Below are positions 13,680 through 21,494 of a stretch of 24,971 nucleotides of DNA, in pieces; position 1 is the first letter of the stretch, and each line of letters opens with the position of its first letter. The stretch is from the NCBI GenBank assembly GCA_021151685.1, contig JAGKWS010000058.1, positions 1 to 24,971 on the forward strand, in the 5' to 3' direction. This DNA comes from Chitinophagaceae bacterium. GTDB lineage: Bacteria; Bacteroidota; Bacteroidia; Chitinophagales; Chitinophagaceae. The position numbers and the translations under genes were made by a program. Below the pieces are notes generated by a model. That model saw nothing but the letters and a program-made list of their open reading frames with translations. It was not told the origin of the DNA and searched no databases.

Positions 13680-15122
13680 TTATCCTTTTTTTGTGTTCGT
13701 CTGTGTTTCCAGCATTTCCACAAGTGTGGCTATATTGCTGTGATCCAATCGTTTTCCTTTTATTATTTTCTTTTCGTCCAGCAAATATATGCTTGGCGTA
13801 CTGTAAACATCATATTTTCCCCTCCAATCTCCCGAGTGCTCTGGGTCCCATGTATTTATCCAGTCGTCCAGTTTGTATTTTGTTATAAAGTCCTTAGCCG
13901 CAGTAGGATCGGCTTCGGTGCTAACCGCAAATACTTTTACCCCTTTTTTCTTCAATACGGCTTTGTACACCGAATCTATTGCGGGCATTTCTTCGCGACA
14001 GTGCCCGCAAGATGGTGCATAGAATACAAGTATTGTGTACTTCGCCTTTACGCCGTGCAGGCTCTCGTCTTTTTTCTCGCCAAAATGGGGCAACTTTATT
14101 TCCGGTGCCAGATTGCCTATTACATTAGGTGCTATTTTCATAGCTCGGTCGCTATATTTTGCTATTTCCTCGTTGGTGAGCCATGTAGCATCTCCCTTCA
14201 TGTAGTAATTCTCTACCAGGTATACAAACACCTCGTCCATGCCCATTACCTTGCTGTTATCGGCCATGCGGGTAAGCCACCACAGTGTGTATTTGAACAT
14301 TTCTTTCGATCCGCGGGCCTTATCCAGCAACATTTTGCCTTCTTTTATCACGCTGTCGGGCCATGGCAACACCAGTTTGTTCATATACTCATCCAGTCGG
14401 TTATCGAAAACCGGGGTGTGTATCAGCCTATCGTCTTGCAGGTTGAAATTGTCCCAATAGTGGGCCTTATAATAGCGGTAGGCATATGTACTGTCGGGTG
14501 TTACACCATCGGCCAGGTAATGAACTCCTTCGGGCACTTTGGGCATCTCCAGCGATGAGAAAATTGAAGCCAACAGTGTGCCGGGGTATTTTGCAGTATG
14601 TTCTTTGCGGTAGTTGGTTAGCTCTTTGCTCATTGCTGCCGACTTTGCCCTAACGGCTGCGGTGTCGTTGGCGTTTCTGGCATTGGCCAGCTCTTTCTGC
14701 AATGTCTGCTGTCTGTCGCCATAGCCTTTCAAATAACCTACATAGGCTTTGAAACGGTCATTTTCGGGCGAGTTGGTGAATGTTACGCCATCGGGCAGTG
14801 CCTTTACATCGGCACTTACGGCAAAGTCATCGCCTTTGTCCAGCAATATCTCGAAATAGGTACGATGGTCGCCGAGTAGTATCATGTATATACCCCCTAC
14901 GAATTCAGGGTCTGTACTTTGGAAAACGGCTACACCCTTTTTGTCGAAACGTGCCGAGTCTTTTTTGTAGATGGTGGGCAAAGGCTTGCCGTAATAGTGT
15001 ACCAGATACACCATCGAGTCTTTTTGGGTAGGTATTTTCACGGTTACTTTATAACCGTCTCGGGCAACACTACTTACAGCCAGGCACATAAAGAGCAGGG
15101 CCGTCATTACAAGTCGAATCAT
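13680..15122 (-). CDS. DUF4369/DUF5106-type TlpA-like thioredoxin, periplasmic or lipid-free exported
   Basis: This 480-aa protein starts MIRLVMTALLFMCLAVSSVA; an in-frame codon 45 bp upstream would add a charged leader, so 15122 is preferred. After the signal peptide comes a beta-rich DUF4369-like region (residues ~22-115), a helical DUF5106-like middle (~120-320) and a C-terminal thioredoxin fold. The redox site is CGHC at residues 372-375 in APSCGHCREEMP, with the cis-Pro segment YDVYSTPSIYLL downstream. Such proteins reduce or oxidise disulfides of exported proteins in Bacteroidota. It is the first gene of an operon with the SurA-like isomerase. The domain boundaries are estimates from pattern. 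Confidence 0.87.
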   Translation of the reverse strand: MIRLVMTALLFMCLAVSSVARDGYKVTVKIPTQKDSMVYLVHYYGKPLPTIYKKDSARFDKKGVAVFQSTDPEFVGGIYMILLGDHRTYFEILLDKGDDFAVSADVKALPDGVTFTNSPENDRFKAYVGYLKGYGDRQQTLQKELANARNANDTAAVRAKSAAMSKELTNYRKEHTAKYPGTLLASIFSSLEMPKVPEGVHYLADGVTPDSTYAYRYYKAHYWDNFNLQDDRLIHTPVFDNRLDEYMNKLVLPWPDSVIKEGKMLLDKARGSKEMFKYTLWWLTRMADNSKVMGMDEVFVYLVENYYMKGDATWLTNEEIAKYSDRAMKIAPNVIGNLAPEIKLPHFGEKKDESLHGVKAKYTILVFYAPSCGHCREEMPAIDSVYKAVLKKKGVKVFAVSTEADPTAAKDFITKYKLDDWINTWDPEHSGDWRGKYDVYSTPSIYLLDEKKIIKGKRLDHSNIATLVEMLETQTNTKKG

Positions 15123-15313
15123 ACTATGCTTTAGGTTGGTTTCCGCTAAAGACGGATGTAAAACCAAGTGTGTTGGTTAGGTGCTCAAAAATAACTCATA
15201 AAACTATTAGTACAACACCTGCTCATTTTTTTTGATTTTATTTATCAAACCAATTTATATTGAATATATTAAACGCTTTATCTTCTATTTAAGGTTATTC
15301 TTCTCTTTGCGCA

Positions 15314-15344
15314 TTTGATACCCCAAAACCCTTCTCTACTTTTA
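15314..15344 (+). promoter_or_regulatory. Promoter of the GlsB-like gene
   Basis: A -33 TTTG (15314-15317) is followed after 19 bp by TACTTTTA (15337-15344), one base off the TAnnTTTG box. The predicted leader is about eight bases before the ATG at 15357. The rest of 15123-15313 is AT-rich divergent spacer. Confidence 0.55.
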
Positions 15345-15356
15345 TACCAAACTACA

Positions 15357-15686
15357 ATGTATATGTATTTGCTTCTACTTTTTTCTTTACAGCAAGAACT
15401 TCACGATTGGCGGGGTTTGCTCATTACTTTATTTATTGGTGCCATTGCAGGTTTTTTGGCACAGGTGCTGGTACCTGGTAGGGGCTATGGTACTATTTTC
15501 ACCATTATTCTGGGAATTATAGGTGGTTGGCTGGGCAAGATATTGTTCAAAGGTCTTCTGTCATTTACCAACAATCCGCTCATCAACATCATTATTTGCG
15601 CTACGGCAGGTGCCTTCATTTTGTCGTTGGTTATCAACCTGTTGATAGGTACTAATGATGGTGATCGTTCGGATTACCGGGCATAA
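15357..15686 (+). CDS. GlsB/YeaQ/YmgE family (transglycosylase-associated) small membrane protein
   Basis: This 109-aa protein has about four hydrophobic segments and the family pattern IGAIAGFLAQVLVPGRGYGT ... ILGIIGGWLGKILF. Members are small inner-membrane proteins linked to general stress responses; the molecular role is unknown. I chose the ATG at 15357 (MYMYLLLLFSL); an ATG at 15363 is also possible, and a frame opening at 15315 would lie upstream of the predicted promoter. It ends with a soluble tail GTNDGDRSDYRA. It is monocistronic, with a terminator hairpin 35 nt downstream. Confidence 0.85.
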   Translation: MYMYLLLLFSLQQELHDWRGLLITLFIGAIAGFLAQVLVPGRGYGTIFTIILGIIGGWLGKILFKGLLSFTNNPLINIIICATAGAFILSLVINLLIGTNDGDRSDYRA

Positions 15687-15720
15687 AGGTTGATGTATTG
15701 CTAAGAGCAAGATTGTGTAG

Positions 15721-15750
15721 TGCAAGGCATGATAGCTATTGTGCCTTGCA
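15721..15750 (+). terminator. Terminator after the GlsB-like gene
   Basis: A 9-bp perfect stem (TGCAAGGCA with TGCCTTGCA) closes a 12-nt loop and is followed by TTGTATTTTG. Confidence 0.65.
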
Positions 15751-15768
15751 TTGTATTTTGTAATTTTA
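15739..15768 (+). promoter_or_regulatory. Candidate promoter of the unknown secreted protein gene
   Basis: TTG at 15739-15741 is followed after 19 bp by TAATTTTA (15761-15768), close to TAnnTTTG. It overlaps the 3' arm of the preceding terminator, which is compact but plausible. Confidence 0.35.
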
Positions 15769-15790
15769 TGTGGTGTTCTACAAAAGGAAC

Positions 15791-16405
15791 ATGCACATCT
15801 TTATGAGAAAACTACTTTCTTTTGGTGCCCTCACATTCTTCTGCCTGTCATTATCTAAAAATGGTGTGGCTCAGGGAAACTGGGTGCAAGACTCTACCCA
15901 CATTCAGGGCAACAACACTTTTGTGCTTCATAAGTCTAAGGTGTATAATACCTATGACATTTTAGACCCAATTACCAATGAAAGACTGCTAACTAACATT
16001 GTTCCAATTTACGTACCCGTAACGGTAAACGGAGCAGCTATTGAGCAGGAAAAGGCCCCATACGATGTGGGTACTAAACTACAGAATGCCATAGCAAAAC
16101 AAGTAAAAGAGACAATAGAAGGCATAAAGATGCGCGATGATGGGGATGTTATCGTTATGTTGCGTAATGTGGTGGTAGATGAAAAGGGTAACATTGCATA
16201 TGCCGAATTTGGTTATGATATGTATCATGGTGTTGATAAAACATGGCGTGTTTTTGCAGCTGGCGTCACTAATAAGATGATTGAAGATGCATTGAAGCCG
16301 CTACACTGGACATCTACCAACAAATATACCATGCTACATACCGACCTCGAAAAAGTAAAATTCAGGGTAAAGGCCGGGAAAGTGAGTGTTGTGCCGGCAT
16401 ACTAA
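15791..16405 (+). CDS. Secreted protein of unknown function
   Basis: I do not recognise this family. The reading from the ATG at 15791 gives 204 aa (MHIFMRKLLSFGALTFFCLS), preceded by AAAGGAA, an unusually good ribosome site for this phylum. The frame extends to a GTG at 15770, but that overlaps the predicted promoter. A signal peptide ends near GVAQ, about residue 27. The mature part is mixed alpha/beta with NTYDILDPITNERLL, PIYVPVTVNG, a helix (GTKLQNAIAKQVKETIEGI) and VDEKGNIAYAEFGY. The last of these resembles the TonB C-terminal-like fold used in some periplasmic proteins (a variable-residue helix then V-D-x-x-G-N-I), but that is weak. It has its own promoter and terminator. Confidence 0.7.
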   Translation: MHIFMRKLLSFGALTFFCLSLSKNGVAQGNWVQDSTHIQGNNTFVLHKSKVYNTYDILDPITNERLLTNIVPIYVPVTVNGAAIEQEKAPYDVGTKLQNAIAKQVKETIEGIKMRDDGDVIVMLRNVVVDEKGNIAYAEFGYDMYHGVDKTWRVFAAGVTNKMIEDALKPLHWTSTNKYTMLHTDLEKVKFRVKAGKVSVVPAY

Positions 16406-16446
16406 GTACGTGACTCCTGAGAATAATAGCTATTAACAATGTATAC

Positions 16447-16478
16447 AAAGTGGCTCCATCGGTTTATGGGGCCACTTT
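16447..16478 (+). terminator. Rho-independent terminator
   Basis: An 11-bp stem (AAAGTGGCTCC with GGGGCCACTTT, one T-G pair) closes a 10-nt loop and is followed by CTTTAAT. It ends the unknown secreted protein gene. Confidence 0.75.
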
Positions 16479-16545
16479 CTTTAATAACACATGGATAACC
16501 GTAGCCGTTCATAAATTTTAAACGGGTCATTAACAGTTTTTTTTC

Positions 16546-16553
16546 TACGTTTG
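16546..16553 (+). promoter_or_regulatory. -7 promoter box
   Basis: TACGTTTG matches TAnnTTTG exactly and lies 22 nt before the ATG at 16576. No clear -33 TTTG is seen. Confidence 0.5.
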
Positions 16554-16575
16554 AGCAAGAGAATAGCTAACGCCA

Positions 16576-17469
16576 ATGAACAGATGTACGCTTTTTATAG
16601 CATCCATAACATTGGTATTTGCCAATACGGCAAATACCAATGCACAATCTATTGCTCCTCAGGACCTTGAGCGATTGAAGAAAATGGAAGATTCGCTGGT
16701 AGTTACTGCCGACTCTATGTATGCGGCCTTTCTGCCCGATACCCGTTTGGGTTATTGCGAGCGTTTTGTAAAACAGTTGGTGCGTACGCTGAAAATTGAA
16801 AATTCCTATCAGTATGGTTTCGACTCGCTGAAGCAGGTAATAAATATTTTGCCATCTGGCGATAATGCGTTCCGCATGTTCAACTGGGCTATAGAAGCGG
16901 GTAGTATTCCCAAACGCTACTATGGGGCCATACAAATGCCACAACCCAAGCTGAAACTGATAGGTCTGAACGACTATACCGAACAACTGGACCGGGGGCT
17001 GGAAGATTCGGTGCTTACGGGTGGCAAGTGGTTTGGTGCACTCTATTACCGCATTATGCCACAGTTAGTAAATGGTAAAAAAATGTACATTTGTTTTGGG
17101 CTCAACAATGCAGGGCTTATCAGTAATCGCAAGATACTGGACCCTATGTATTTTGATGAGAAGACGGGTGGTGTGGCATTTGGTGCCCCCATATTCGGTG
17201 TAGGTTCCCGTGCCAACCCACAGCAAAAGGTAGTACGCTTTGTGTTGGAATACAAAAAGAGCGTTTCTGCCACCCTTAACTGGAACGAAGAGCGACAAAT
17301 GATAGTTTTCGATCATCTCGAATCGCTGAGTAACGACCCCACCCGCAGGTATACTTATGTACCTACCGGCCAATACGATGGGCTTATTTGGGCTGACAAT
17401 TTGTGGCATGTAAGAAAAGGTGTGATGCAGGTGACTATTCTTGAAGATGGACAGGCTCCAGACGAATAG
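16576..17469 (+). CDS. Exported protein of unknown function
   Basis: I do not recognise this 297-aa protein as a named family. It has a signal peptide (MNRCTLFIASITLVF...NAQ, cut near residue 24). A helical region follows (QDLERLKKMEDSLVVTADSM), then a predicted beta-rich region with YYRIMPQLVNGKKMYICFGL, VRFVLEYKKSVSATLNWNE and IVFDHLESL. Short conserved-looking elements such as FNWAIEAG and YYGAIQM suggest a single globular domain peculiar to Bacteroidota. It is monocistronic, with an exact TAnnTTTG promoter box and a terminator 29 nt after the stop. A perfect 13-bp hairpin lies inside its signal-peptide codons. Confidence 0.75.
   Translation: MNRCTLFIASITLVFANTANTNAQSIAPQDLERLKKMEDSLVVTADSMYAAFLPDTRLGYCERFVKQLVRTLKIENSYQYGFDSLKQVINILPSGDNAFRMFNWAIEAGSIPKRYYGAIQMPQPKLKLIGLNDYTEQLDRGLEDSVLTGGKWFGALYYRIMPQLVNGKKMYICFGLNNAGLISNRKILDPMYFDEKTGGVAFGAPIFGVGSRANPQQKVVRFVLEYKKSVSATLNWNEERQMIVFDHLESLSNDPTRRYTYVPTGQYDGLIWADNLWHVRKGVMQVTILEDGQAPDE
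16611..16641. repeat. Perfect 13-bp inverted repeat inside signal-peptide codons
   Basis: ATTGGTATTTGCC (16611-16623) is exactly complementary to GGCAAATACCAAT (16629-16641) around the 5-nt loop AATAC. It spans codons ~12-22 of the exported protein gene at 16576. It cannot be a normal terminator here, because coding continues for 270 codons. Confidence 0.8.
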
Positions 17470-17498
17470 AGGAGGCTCCATTTTTTATTTTTATAGAT

Positions 17499-17522
17499 GC
17501 CGGGTTGTATGCCCGGCGTTTT
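17499..17522 (+). terminator. Rho-independent terminator
   Basis: A 6-bp GC stem (GCCGGG with CCCGGC) closes a 7-nt loop and runs into GTTTTTC. It ends the gene at 16576. Confidence 0.75.
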
Positions 17523-17534
17523 TCTTACGCTAAT

Positions 17535-17557
17535 TGCAATACATTTGCATTTGCAAA
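17535..17557 (+). promoter_or_regulatory. Promoter box overlapped by repeated TGCAA inverted motifs; candidate metal-regulator operator
   Basis: TACATTTG (17540-17547) matches TAnnTTTG. It is embedded in two overlapping inverted repeats: TGCAA-N5-TTGCA (17535-17549) and TTGCA-TT-TGCAA (17545-17556). An operator covering the -7 box would repress transcription of the TonB receptor operon. A Fur/Zur-type repressor is a guess from the gene content, not from a known box. Confidence 0.4.
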
Positions 17558-17573
17558 CAGTTGGTAGCATACG

Positions 17574-17918
17574 TTGAGGACACCATTTATCAGACTGGTA
17601 AGTGTATTTTTGTGCATCATCTTCCTTGTGGGCATTATGCCCAAGGAGCTGATTCACCATGCCCTGTTTGATCATGAAGATGATGTGCACCCACTCTATG
17701 GCAAGGGCGAGTTGGTTATTACCAAGAAGCACAATCACTGCTCCTTTCTTAGTTTCGAGTATGCGCCATTCATAACACCGGCTGCACCCACAGTAGTTTT
17801 TACAAAGTTGGTTGTTTATACAGGCTTTGTATTATCGCATTATAGTTTCCGGTACTTATCTGCTGTCTTCACGATATCGGGACGTGGGCCGCCTGCTTTT
17901 TCAGTATTTTCCCGATAG
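17574..17918 (+). CDS. Small His-rich membrane-anchored or exported protein
   Basis: This 114-aa frame starts at a TTG (17574), about 26 nt after a -7 box; no ATG lies upstream in frame. Residues 6-22 form a signal peptide or anchor (IRLVSVFLCIIFLVGIM). A stretch with many possible metal ligands follows: HHALFDHEDDVH, then KKHNHCSFLSFEY. The end is hydrophobic. Small His/Cys proteins of this layout commonly precede TonB-dependent receptors in Bacteroidota, and I recall no established function. Metal binding is inferred from the His and Cys content. The receptor gene begins 30 nt downstream, so it is likely in the same operon. Confidence 0.65.
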   Translation: MRTPFIRLVSVFLCIIFLVGIMPKELIHHALFDHEDDVHPLYGKGELVITKKHNHCSFLSFEYAPFITPAAPTVVFTKLVVYTGFVLSHYSFRYLSAVFTISGRGPPAFSVFSR

Positions 17919-17948
17919 TATTGTAGCACCGATTGACTCCTCCATCGT

Positions 17949-20321
17949 ATGCTGCTATTTGTTGTAGCCATACTGCGCTATAGTTATCTGTTTATTACTA
18001 CAAACGTGAAGTTTTTCTCTGCAGCCATGCTGTGCGGCATTGCATGTGTAGTATCCATGCATGGTACCGCTCAGGTATGCACCTATGTTATAAGCGGCTC
18101 TGTAACCGATGAGCAAAACCACCCCATAATTGGTGCGGTAGTGTTGGTAGAAGATGCCCCGGCCTTGGGCAGTGTTACCGATACCGGAGGTCATTTTCAT
18201 ATTTCGGAGGCCTGTAGTGGCCATACCTATGTTTTGTGCCGTGCCGATGGTTTTACTACCGGCCGTGCGCACTTGCATGTTACGGGCAATAGTACTGTTC
18301 ATTTTACGCTGCATACCAACCAGCTTGCCGAGGTGGTGATAAATGACGTACGCACTCCTCAGGAGTTACACACGCTGTCTGCTACCAGCCTGAAAGGGTT
18401 GGAGCGTTTTCAGGCAATGGGCAAATCTTTGGGCGATGCCCTGAAGGATTTGCCAGGGCTGAATGCCATTCAAACCGGCCCCAATATTTCCAAACCTGTA
18501 ATTCATGGTTTGCATAGCAACCGGGTATTGCTGATGAATAATGGGGTACGGCAAGAGGGGCAACAATGGGGCTCGGAGCATGCGCCGGAAATAGACCCGT
18601 TTGTAGCCAACAGAATAACTGTAGTGAAGGGTGCGGCCAGTGTGCGCTATGGTGCCGATGCCATAGGAGGGGTAGTGCTGCTGGACCCAGATCCATTGCC
18701 TGCCACCAAGCAGGTATCGGGTGGTGTGTCGCTCATAGGTCAATCGAATGGCCGTATGGGTAATGCAGCGGCTACCGTGCAAGGCAAGACCGGCGATAAG
18801 GGCATAGCATGGCGGGTACAGGGCAGTACCAAAAAGGCTGGCAACTTCAGTACCCCCAACTACCTGATGAAAAACACGGGTGTAGAGGAGCTCAATATGT
18901 CGGCCCATGCCGGGTACAAGCGTAAACGGTGGGAGGCGGAAGCCTATTTTAGCCGCTTTCAGTCGAAAAACGGCATTTTTGAAGGGGCTCATGCAGGTAA
19001 TATTACCGATTTGCTGGCTGCCATAGGGCGGTCGAGGCCACTGACCGAGTCGGTATTTTCCTATGATATTGCCCGCAGCTATCAGGCCACCGTGCACAAC
19101 TTGGCCAAGCTGAGTGGTATCTACCATTTTGCGAATGAGGGCCATCTGGAAGCGATAGCGGCCCGCCAGGCTGACCTTCGGGAGGAGTATGACGTTAGTT
19201 TGCCCTATACCAAAGACCCTACATTGCTCAGTAAGCCACAGGTTAGCTTTCAGCTCATTACCCATAGTGCCGAATTGATGTATGTGCAGCCGTCGCATAA
19301 CGGTTTTTCGGGCAATGTGGGTATTGCCGGCAATACACAGGGCAATGTGTTTCGTGGTATACGTTACCTGATACCCAATTTTCGCACCTATAGCGGTGGG
19401 GCATTTGTTATAGAACGGTATCAGCGGGGTAAATTCACCTACGAGGCTGGTGCCCGGTACGACTATCGCTGGCAGCGGGTGTATCAGCGTAACCCCAATA
19501 CATTGGCCACCTACAATACTACGCTCACATTTGCCAACCCTACAGCCACTGCGGGTGTAATATGGAAGGCTGCAAAGCGGTTGTCGGTTAGTGCCAACGT
19601 AGGTTCGGCATGGCGTGCGCCGTCTGTGAATGAACTGTATATACATGGTGTACACTTTAGCGATGCCAGCTATCAGGATGGCGACTCTACCCTAAAGGCG
19701 GAACGGGCATGGAATATGGCTGCCACGCTGCACTACCATACTGCCCGCCTTCGCACCACGGTAGATGTGTACCGGAACCAGATAGGTAATTTCATTTACG
19801 AAACGCCACAATCTCAACCCGTTACACTACTGAGTGGTACTTTTCCGGCATTTCAGTTCACGCAGCACCATGTTACTATAAGTGGTGTAGATGGCTCGTT
19901 GCAGTACGATGTTGTGAAGCATGTTACACTTCAATCGAGGGCTACTATTGTTCGTGGTTATAACAATACTACCCAACAATGGCTCATATATATGCCAGCC
20001 GATAGGTACGAAAATGGGGTGGTATTCAATCTGCACCAATTGGGCAAACTGAATGAGCCCTATTTGTCGGTAGAGAATGTAACTACGCTGCGCCAAACCC
20101 GTGTACCACAGAATCTTGACTATGCCGCACCACCCGCAGGCTACAGTATATTCAACGCAAGCATCGGTTTTTCTATGCATGTACGTAAAAAGAAAGTACA
20201 GGCCGATATTACTGCTGCCAATATTACCAATGTTGCCTACCGCGACTATCTGGATAAAATGAGGTACTATACCGATAACATTGGATTGAATTTCATTGTG
20301 AAAACACGAATCAATTTCTAA
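17949..20321 (+). CDS. TonB-dependent outer-membrane receptor, probably for a metal or metal complex
   Basis: The frame gives 790 aa from the ATG at 17949. A GTG at 18006 followed by KFFSAAMLCGIACVVSM would give a more normal signal peptide, so the true start may be there. Residues ~46-117 form a carboxypeptidase-regulatory-like domain (ISGSVTDEQNHPIIGAVV). A plug domain follows at ~125-250 with VIHGLHSNRVLLMNNGVRQE, then WGSEHAPEID and VVKGAASVRYGADAIGG. A beta-barrel runs to the C-terminal strand ending KTRINF, with terminal Phe. The QEGQQWGSEHAPEID plug pattern recalls ZnuD-like receptors, so zinc or another metal is plausible. The His-rich protein before it and the lipoprotein after it support one uptake unit. 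Confidence 0.9.
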   Translation: MLLFVVAILRYSYLFITTNVKFFSAAMLCGIACVVSMHGTAQVCTYVISGSVTDEQNHPIIGAVVLVEDAPALGSVTDTGGHFHISEACSGHTYVLCRADGFTTGRAHLHVTGNSTVHFTLHTNQLAEVVINDVRTPQELHTLSATSLKGLERFQAMGKSLGDALKDLPGLNAIQTGPNISKPVIHGLHSNRVLLMNNGVRQEGQQWGSEHAPEIDPFVANRITVVKGAASVRYGADAIGGVVLLDPDPLPATKQVSGGVSLIGQSNGRMGNAAATVQGKTGDKGIAWRVQGSTKKAGNFSTPNYLMKNTGVEELNMSAHAGYKRKRWEAEAYFSRFQSKNGIFEGAHAGNITDLLAAIGRSRPLTESVFSYDIARSYQATVHNLAKLSGIYHFANEGHLEAIAARQADLREEYDVSLPYTKDPTLLSKPQVSFQLITHSAELMYVQPSHNGFSGNVGIAGNTQGNVFRGIRYLIPNFRTYSGGAFVIERYQRGKFTYEAGARYDYRWQRVYQRNPNTLATYNTTLTFANPTATAGVIWKAAKRLSVSANVGSAWRAPSVNELYIHGVHFSDASYQDGDSTLKAERAWNMAATLHYHTARLRTTVDVYRNQIGNFIYETPQSQPVTLLSGTFPAFQFTQHHVTISGVDGSLQYDVVKHVTLQSRATIVRGYNNTTQQWLIYMPADRYENGVVFNLHQLGKLNEPYLSVENVTTLRQTRVPQNLDYAAPPAGYSIFNASIGFSMHVRKKKVQADITAANITNVAYRDYLDKMRYYTDNIGLNFIVKTRINF

Positions 20322-20372
20322 CTACAGGCAGGATGACTGTCTGAAAATCAAAAAAACAAAAAAAATATTTAT

Positions 20373-20936
20373 ATGAATAAGTCATTTGCAATTATCGCCA
20401 TTTCATCGTTCTCTCTACTGTGGTCTGCATGCCACAAGCCTGAAGAAAATGTAGACATACCAGACCCCGACAATGAAGTTATTACAACCGTAAAACTTAC
20501 TGCTGTAAATGCGGCTGATGCCACAGATGTAGTGAGTGCACAATGGAAAGATTTGACACCGAATGATGGCAACCCCGACCTGTCGGCGGCCACGTTGACC
20601 ATGAAAAAAAATGCGGTTTATAATGTCACACTTCAGTTTCTTGACGAAACAAAAACACCCGTGGGCAACATAACTGAGGAAATTACAGACAGGGCAAACT
20701 ACCATCTTATTTGCTATGCACCTTCGTCTGGCTTGGGCCTTACCGTACAACGTACCGATAAGGACAATAACACACCGCAGATGGAGCTGGGACTTGCTGC
20801 GAAATTTACTACAACTGCCGCTGCTGATGGTAGCCTGCAGGTAGCCTTGCATCACCAGCCCAGCGGTAAGAATGGTACAGACTGCGCTATTGGCACTACC
20901 GATGCTGATGTGACTTTTACAGTGAAAGTGCAGTAG
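20373..20936 (+). CDS. Lipoprotein of the TonB receptor operon
   Basis: This 187-aa lipoprotein starts MNKSFAIIAISSFSLLWSAC; the lipobox WSAC puts the acylated Cys at residue 20. The mature part is a beta-sandwich-like domain: VITTVKLTAVN, a MKKNAVYNVTLQFLDE strand pair, EEITDRANYHLICY, and a final LQVALHHQPSGKNGTD ... VTFTVKV. This matches small lipoproteins that follow TonB receptors in Flavobacteriia and are sometimes annotated as type 1 periplasmic binding fold proteins; that label is from memory. It probably sits at the outer membrane beside the receptor. The gene lies 51 nt after the receptor and ends in a strong terminator. Confidence 0.82.
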   Translation: MNKSFAIIAISSFSLLWSACHKPEENVDIPDPDNEVITTVKLTAVNAADATDVVSAQWKDLTPNDGNPDLSAATLTMKKNAVYNVTLQFLDETKTPVGNITEEITDRANYHLICYAPSSGLGLTVQRTDKDNNTPQMELGLAAKFTTTAAADGSLQVALHHQPSGKNGTDCAIGTTDADVTFTVKVQ

Positions 20937-20960
20937 TGGCACATGTATTTTTTGTGAACG

Positions 20961-20989
20961 GGTCGCAGCACAATGCTGCGACCTTTTTT
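20961..20989 (+). terminator. Strong rho-independent terminator of the receptor-lipoprotein operon
   Basis: A 10-bp perfect stem (GGTCGCAGCA with TGCTGCGACC) closes a 3-nt loop and is followed by six T. It abuts the stop of the convergent gene. Confidence 0.88.
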
Positions 20990-21473
20990 ATTTATGGGCG
21001 GCCAGTTGTAGTTGGGTTAGTATTGTTGCTGCGTTTATATAACCCGTGTGAGTATATGTTATTTGCCCGCTTGGTGCTACAATTATCAGGTAGGGTAGTG
21101 CCGTCGTTTTCAGTACCTGCTTCAGTCGGCTACCCTCATCAATATAGCAGTCAAAATTCCATTTCTTTGCTGTTATGTAAGGAAGTAATAAGTGAGCCAT
21201 TTTATCTTCATCGGTTGCAATGGCCACCACATCTACATTCAGTGCTTTATCCCAATTCTTTTTGGCTACAGCTATATCATTCAATTGATGTTTGCCGTGT
21301 GCGCACCAGGTACCCCAGAAGCATAATAGTGTTGTCCTTCTCTTTACGCACACATTCTTGAATGGAATACTTTTTGATGTGCGTATGTTTTTGACGGCAA
21401 TGTTCGGCAGCATTTGCGCCTGCGCCCATGCTGATGCAAATACGACAACAAACAATATAAATAGCCGGGTCAA
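20988..21473 (-). CDS. TlpA-like thioredoxin-fold protein lacking the second active-site cysteine
   Basis: This 161-aa exported protein has a signal peptide (MTRLFILFVVVFASAWAQA). A thioredoxin fold of TlpA/AhpC-TSA type follows, with LLCFWGTWCAHGKHQLN at the active site and the cis-Pro segment TTALPYLIIVAPSG. The usual CxxC reads Cys57-Ala-His-Gly60, so the resolving cysteine is missing. The only in-frame start is TTG at 21473; an ATG AAA at 21483 is one base out of frame. Removing one base there would give MKALTRLFIL, a better signal peptide. Either a TTG start or a recent one-base insertion is possible. The gene is convergent with the lipoprotein and has its own promoter box, so a link to metal uptake is only positional. 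Confidence 0.75.
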   Translation of the reverse strand: MTRLFILFVVVFASAWAQAQMLPNIAVKNIRTSKSIPFKNVCVKRRTTLLCFWGTWCAHGKHQLNDIAVAKKNWDKALNVDVVAIATDEDKMAHLLLPYITAKKWNFDCYIDEGSRLKQVLKTTALPYLIIVAPSGQITYTHTGYINAATILTQLQLAAHK

Positions 21474-21494
21474 CGCATTTCATTAAAGAGTGTA

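Noticed and set aside
13662..14558. Plus-strand open frame opposite the DUF4369/TlpA-like gene
   Set aside because: Composition is dominated by Phe, Tyr, Cys and His, as expected of the complement of Lys/Glu-rich coding sequence.
18366..19655. Long open frame on the minus strand across the TonB receptor
   Set aside because: The plus-strand receptor has all expected motifs; the antisense translation shows no signal, domain or start context.
20322..20372. Weak stem (CAGGCAG with CTGTCTG) and A-tract between the receptor and lipoprotein genes
   Set aside because: The stem is short and imperfect with no T-run; the A-rich stretch fits a normal translation start region, so no attenuator is called.
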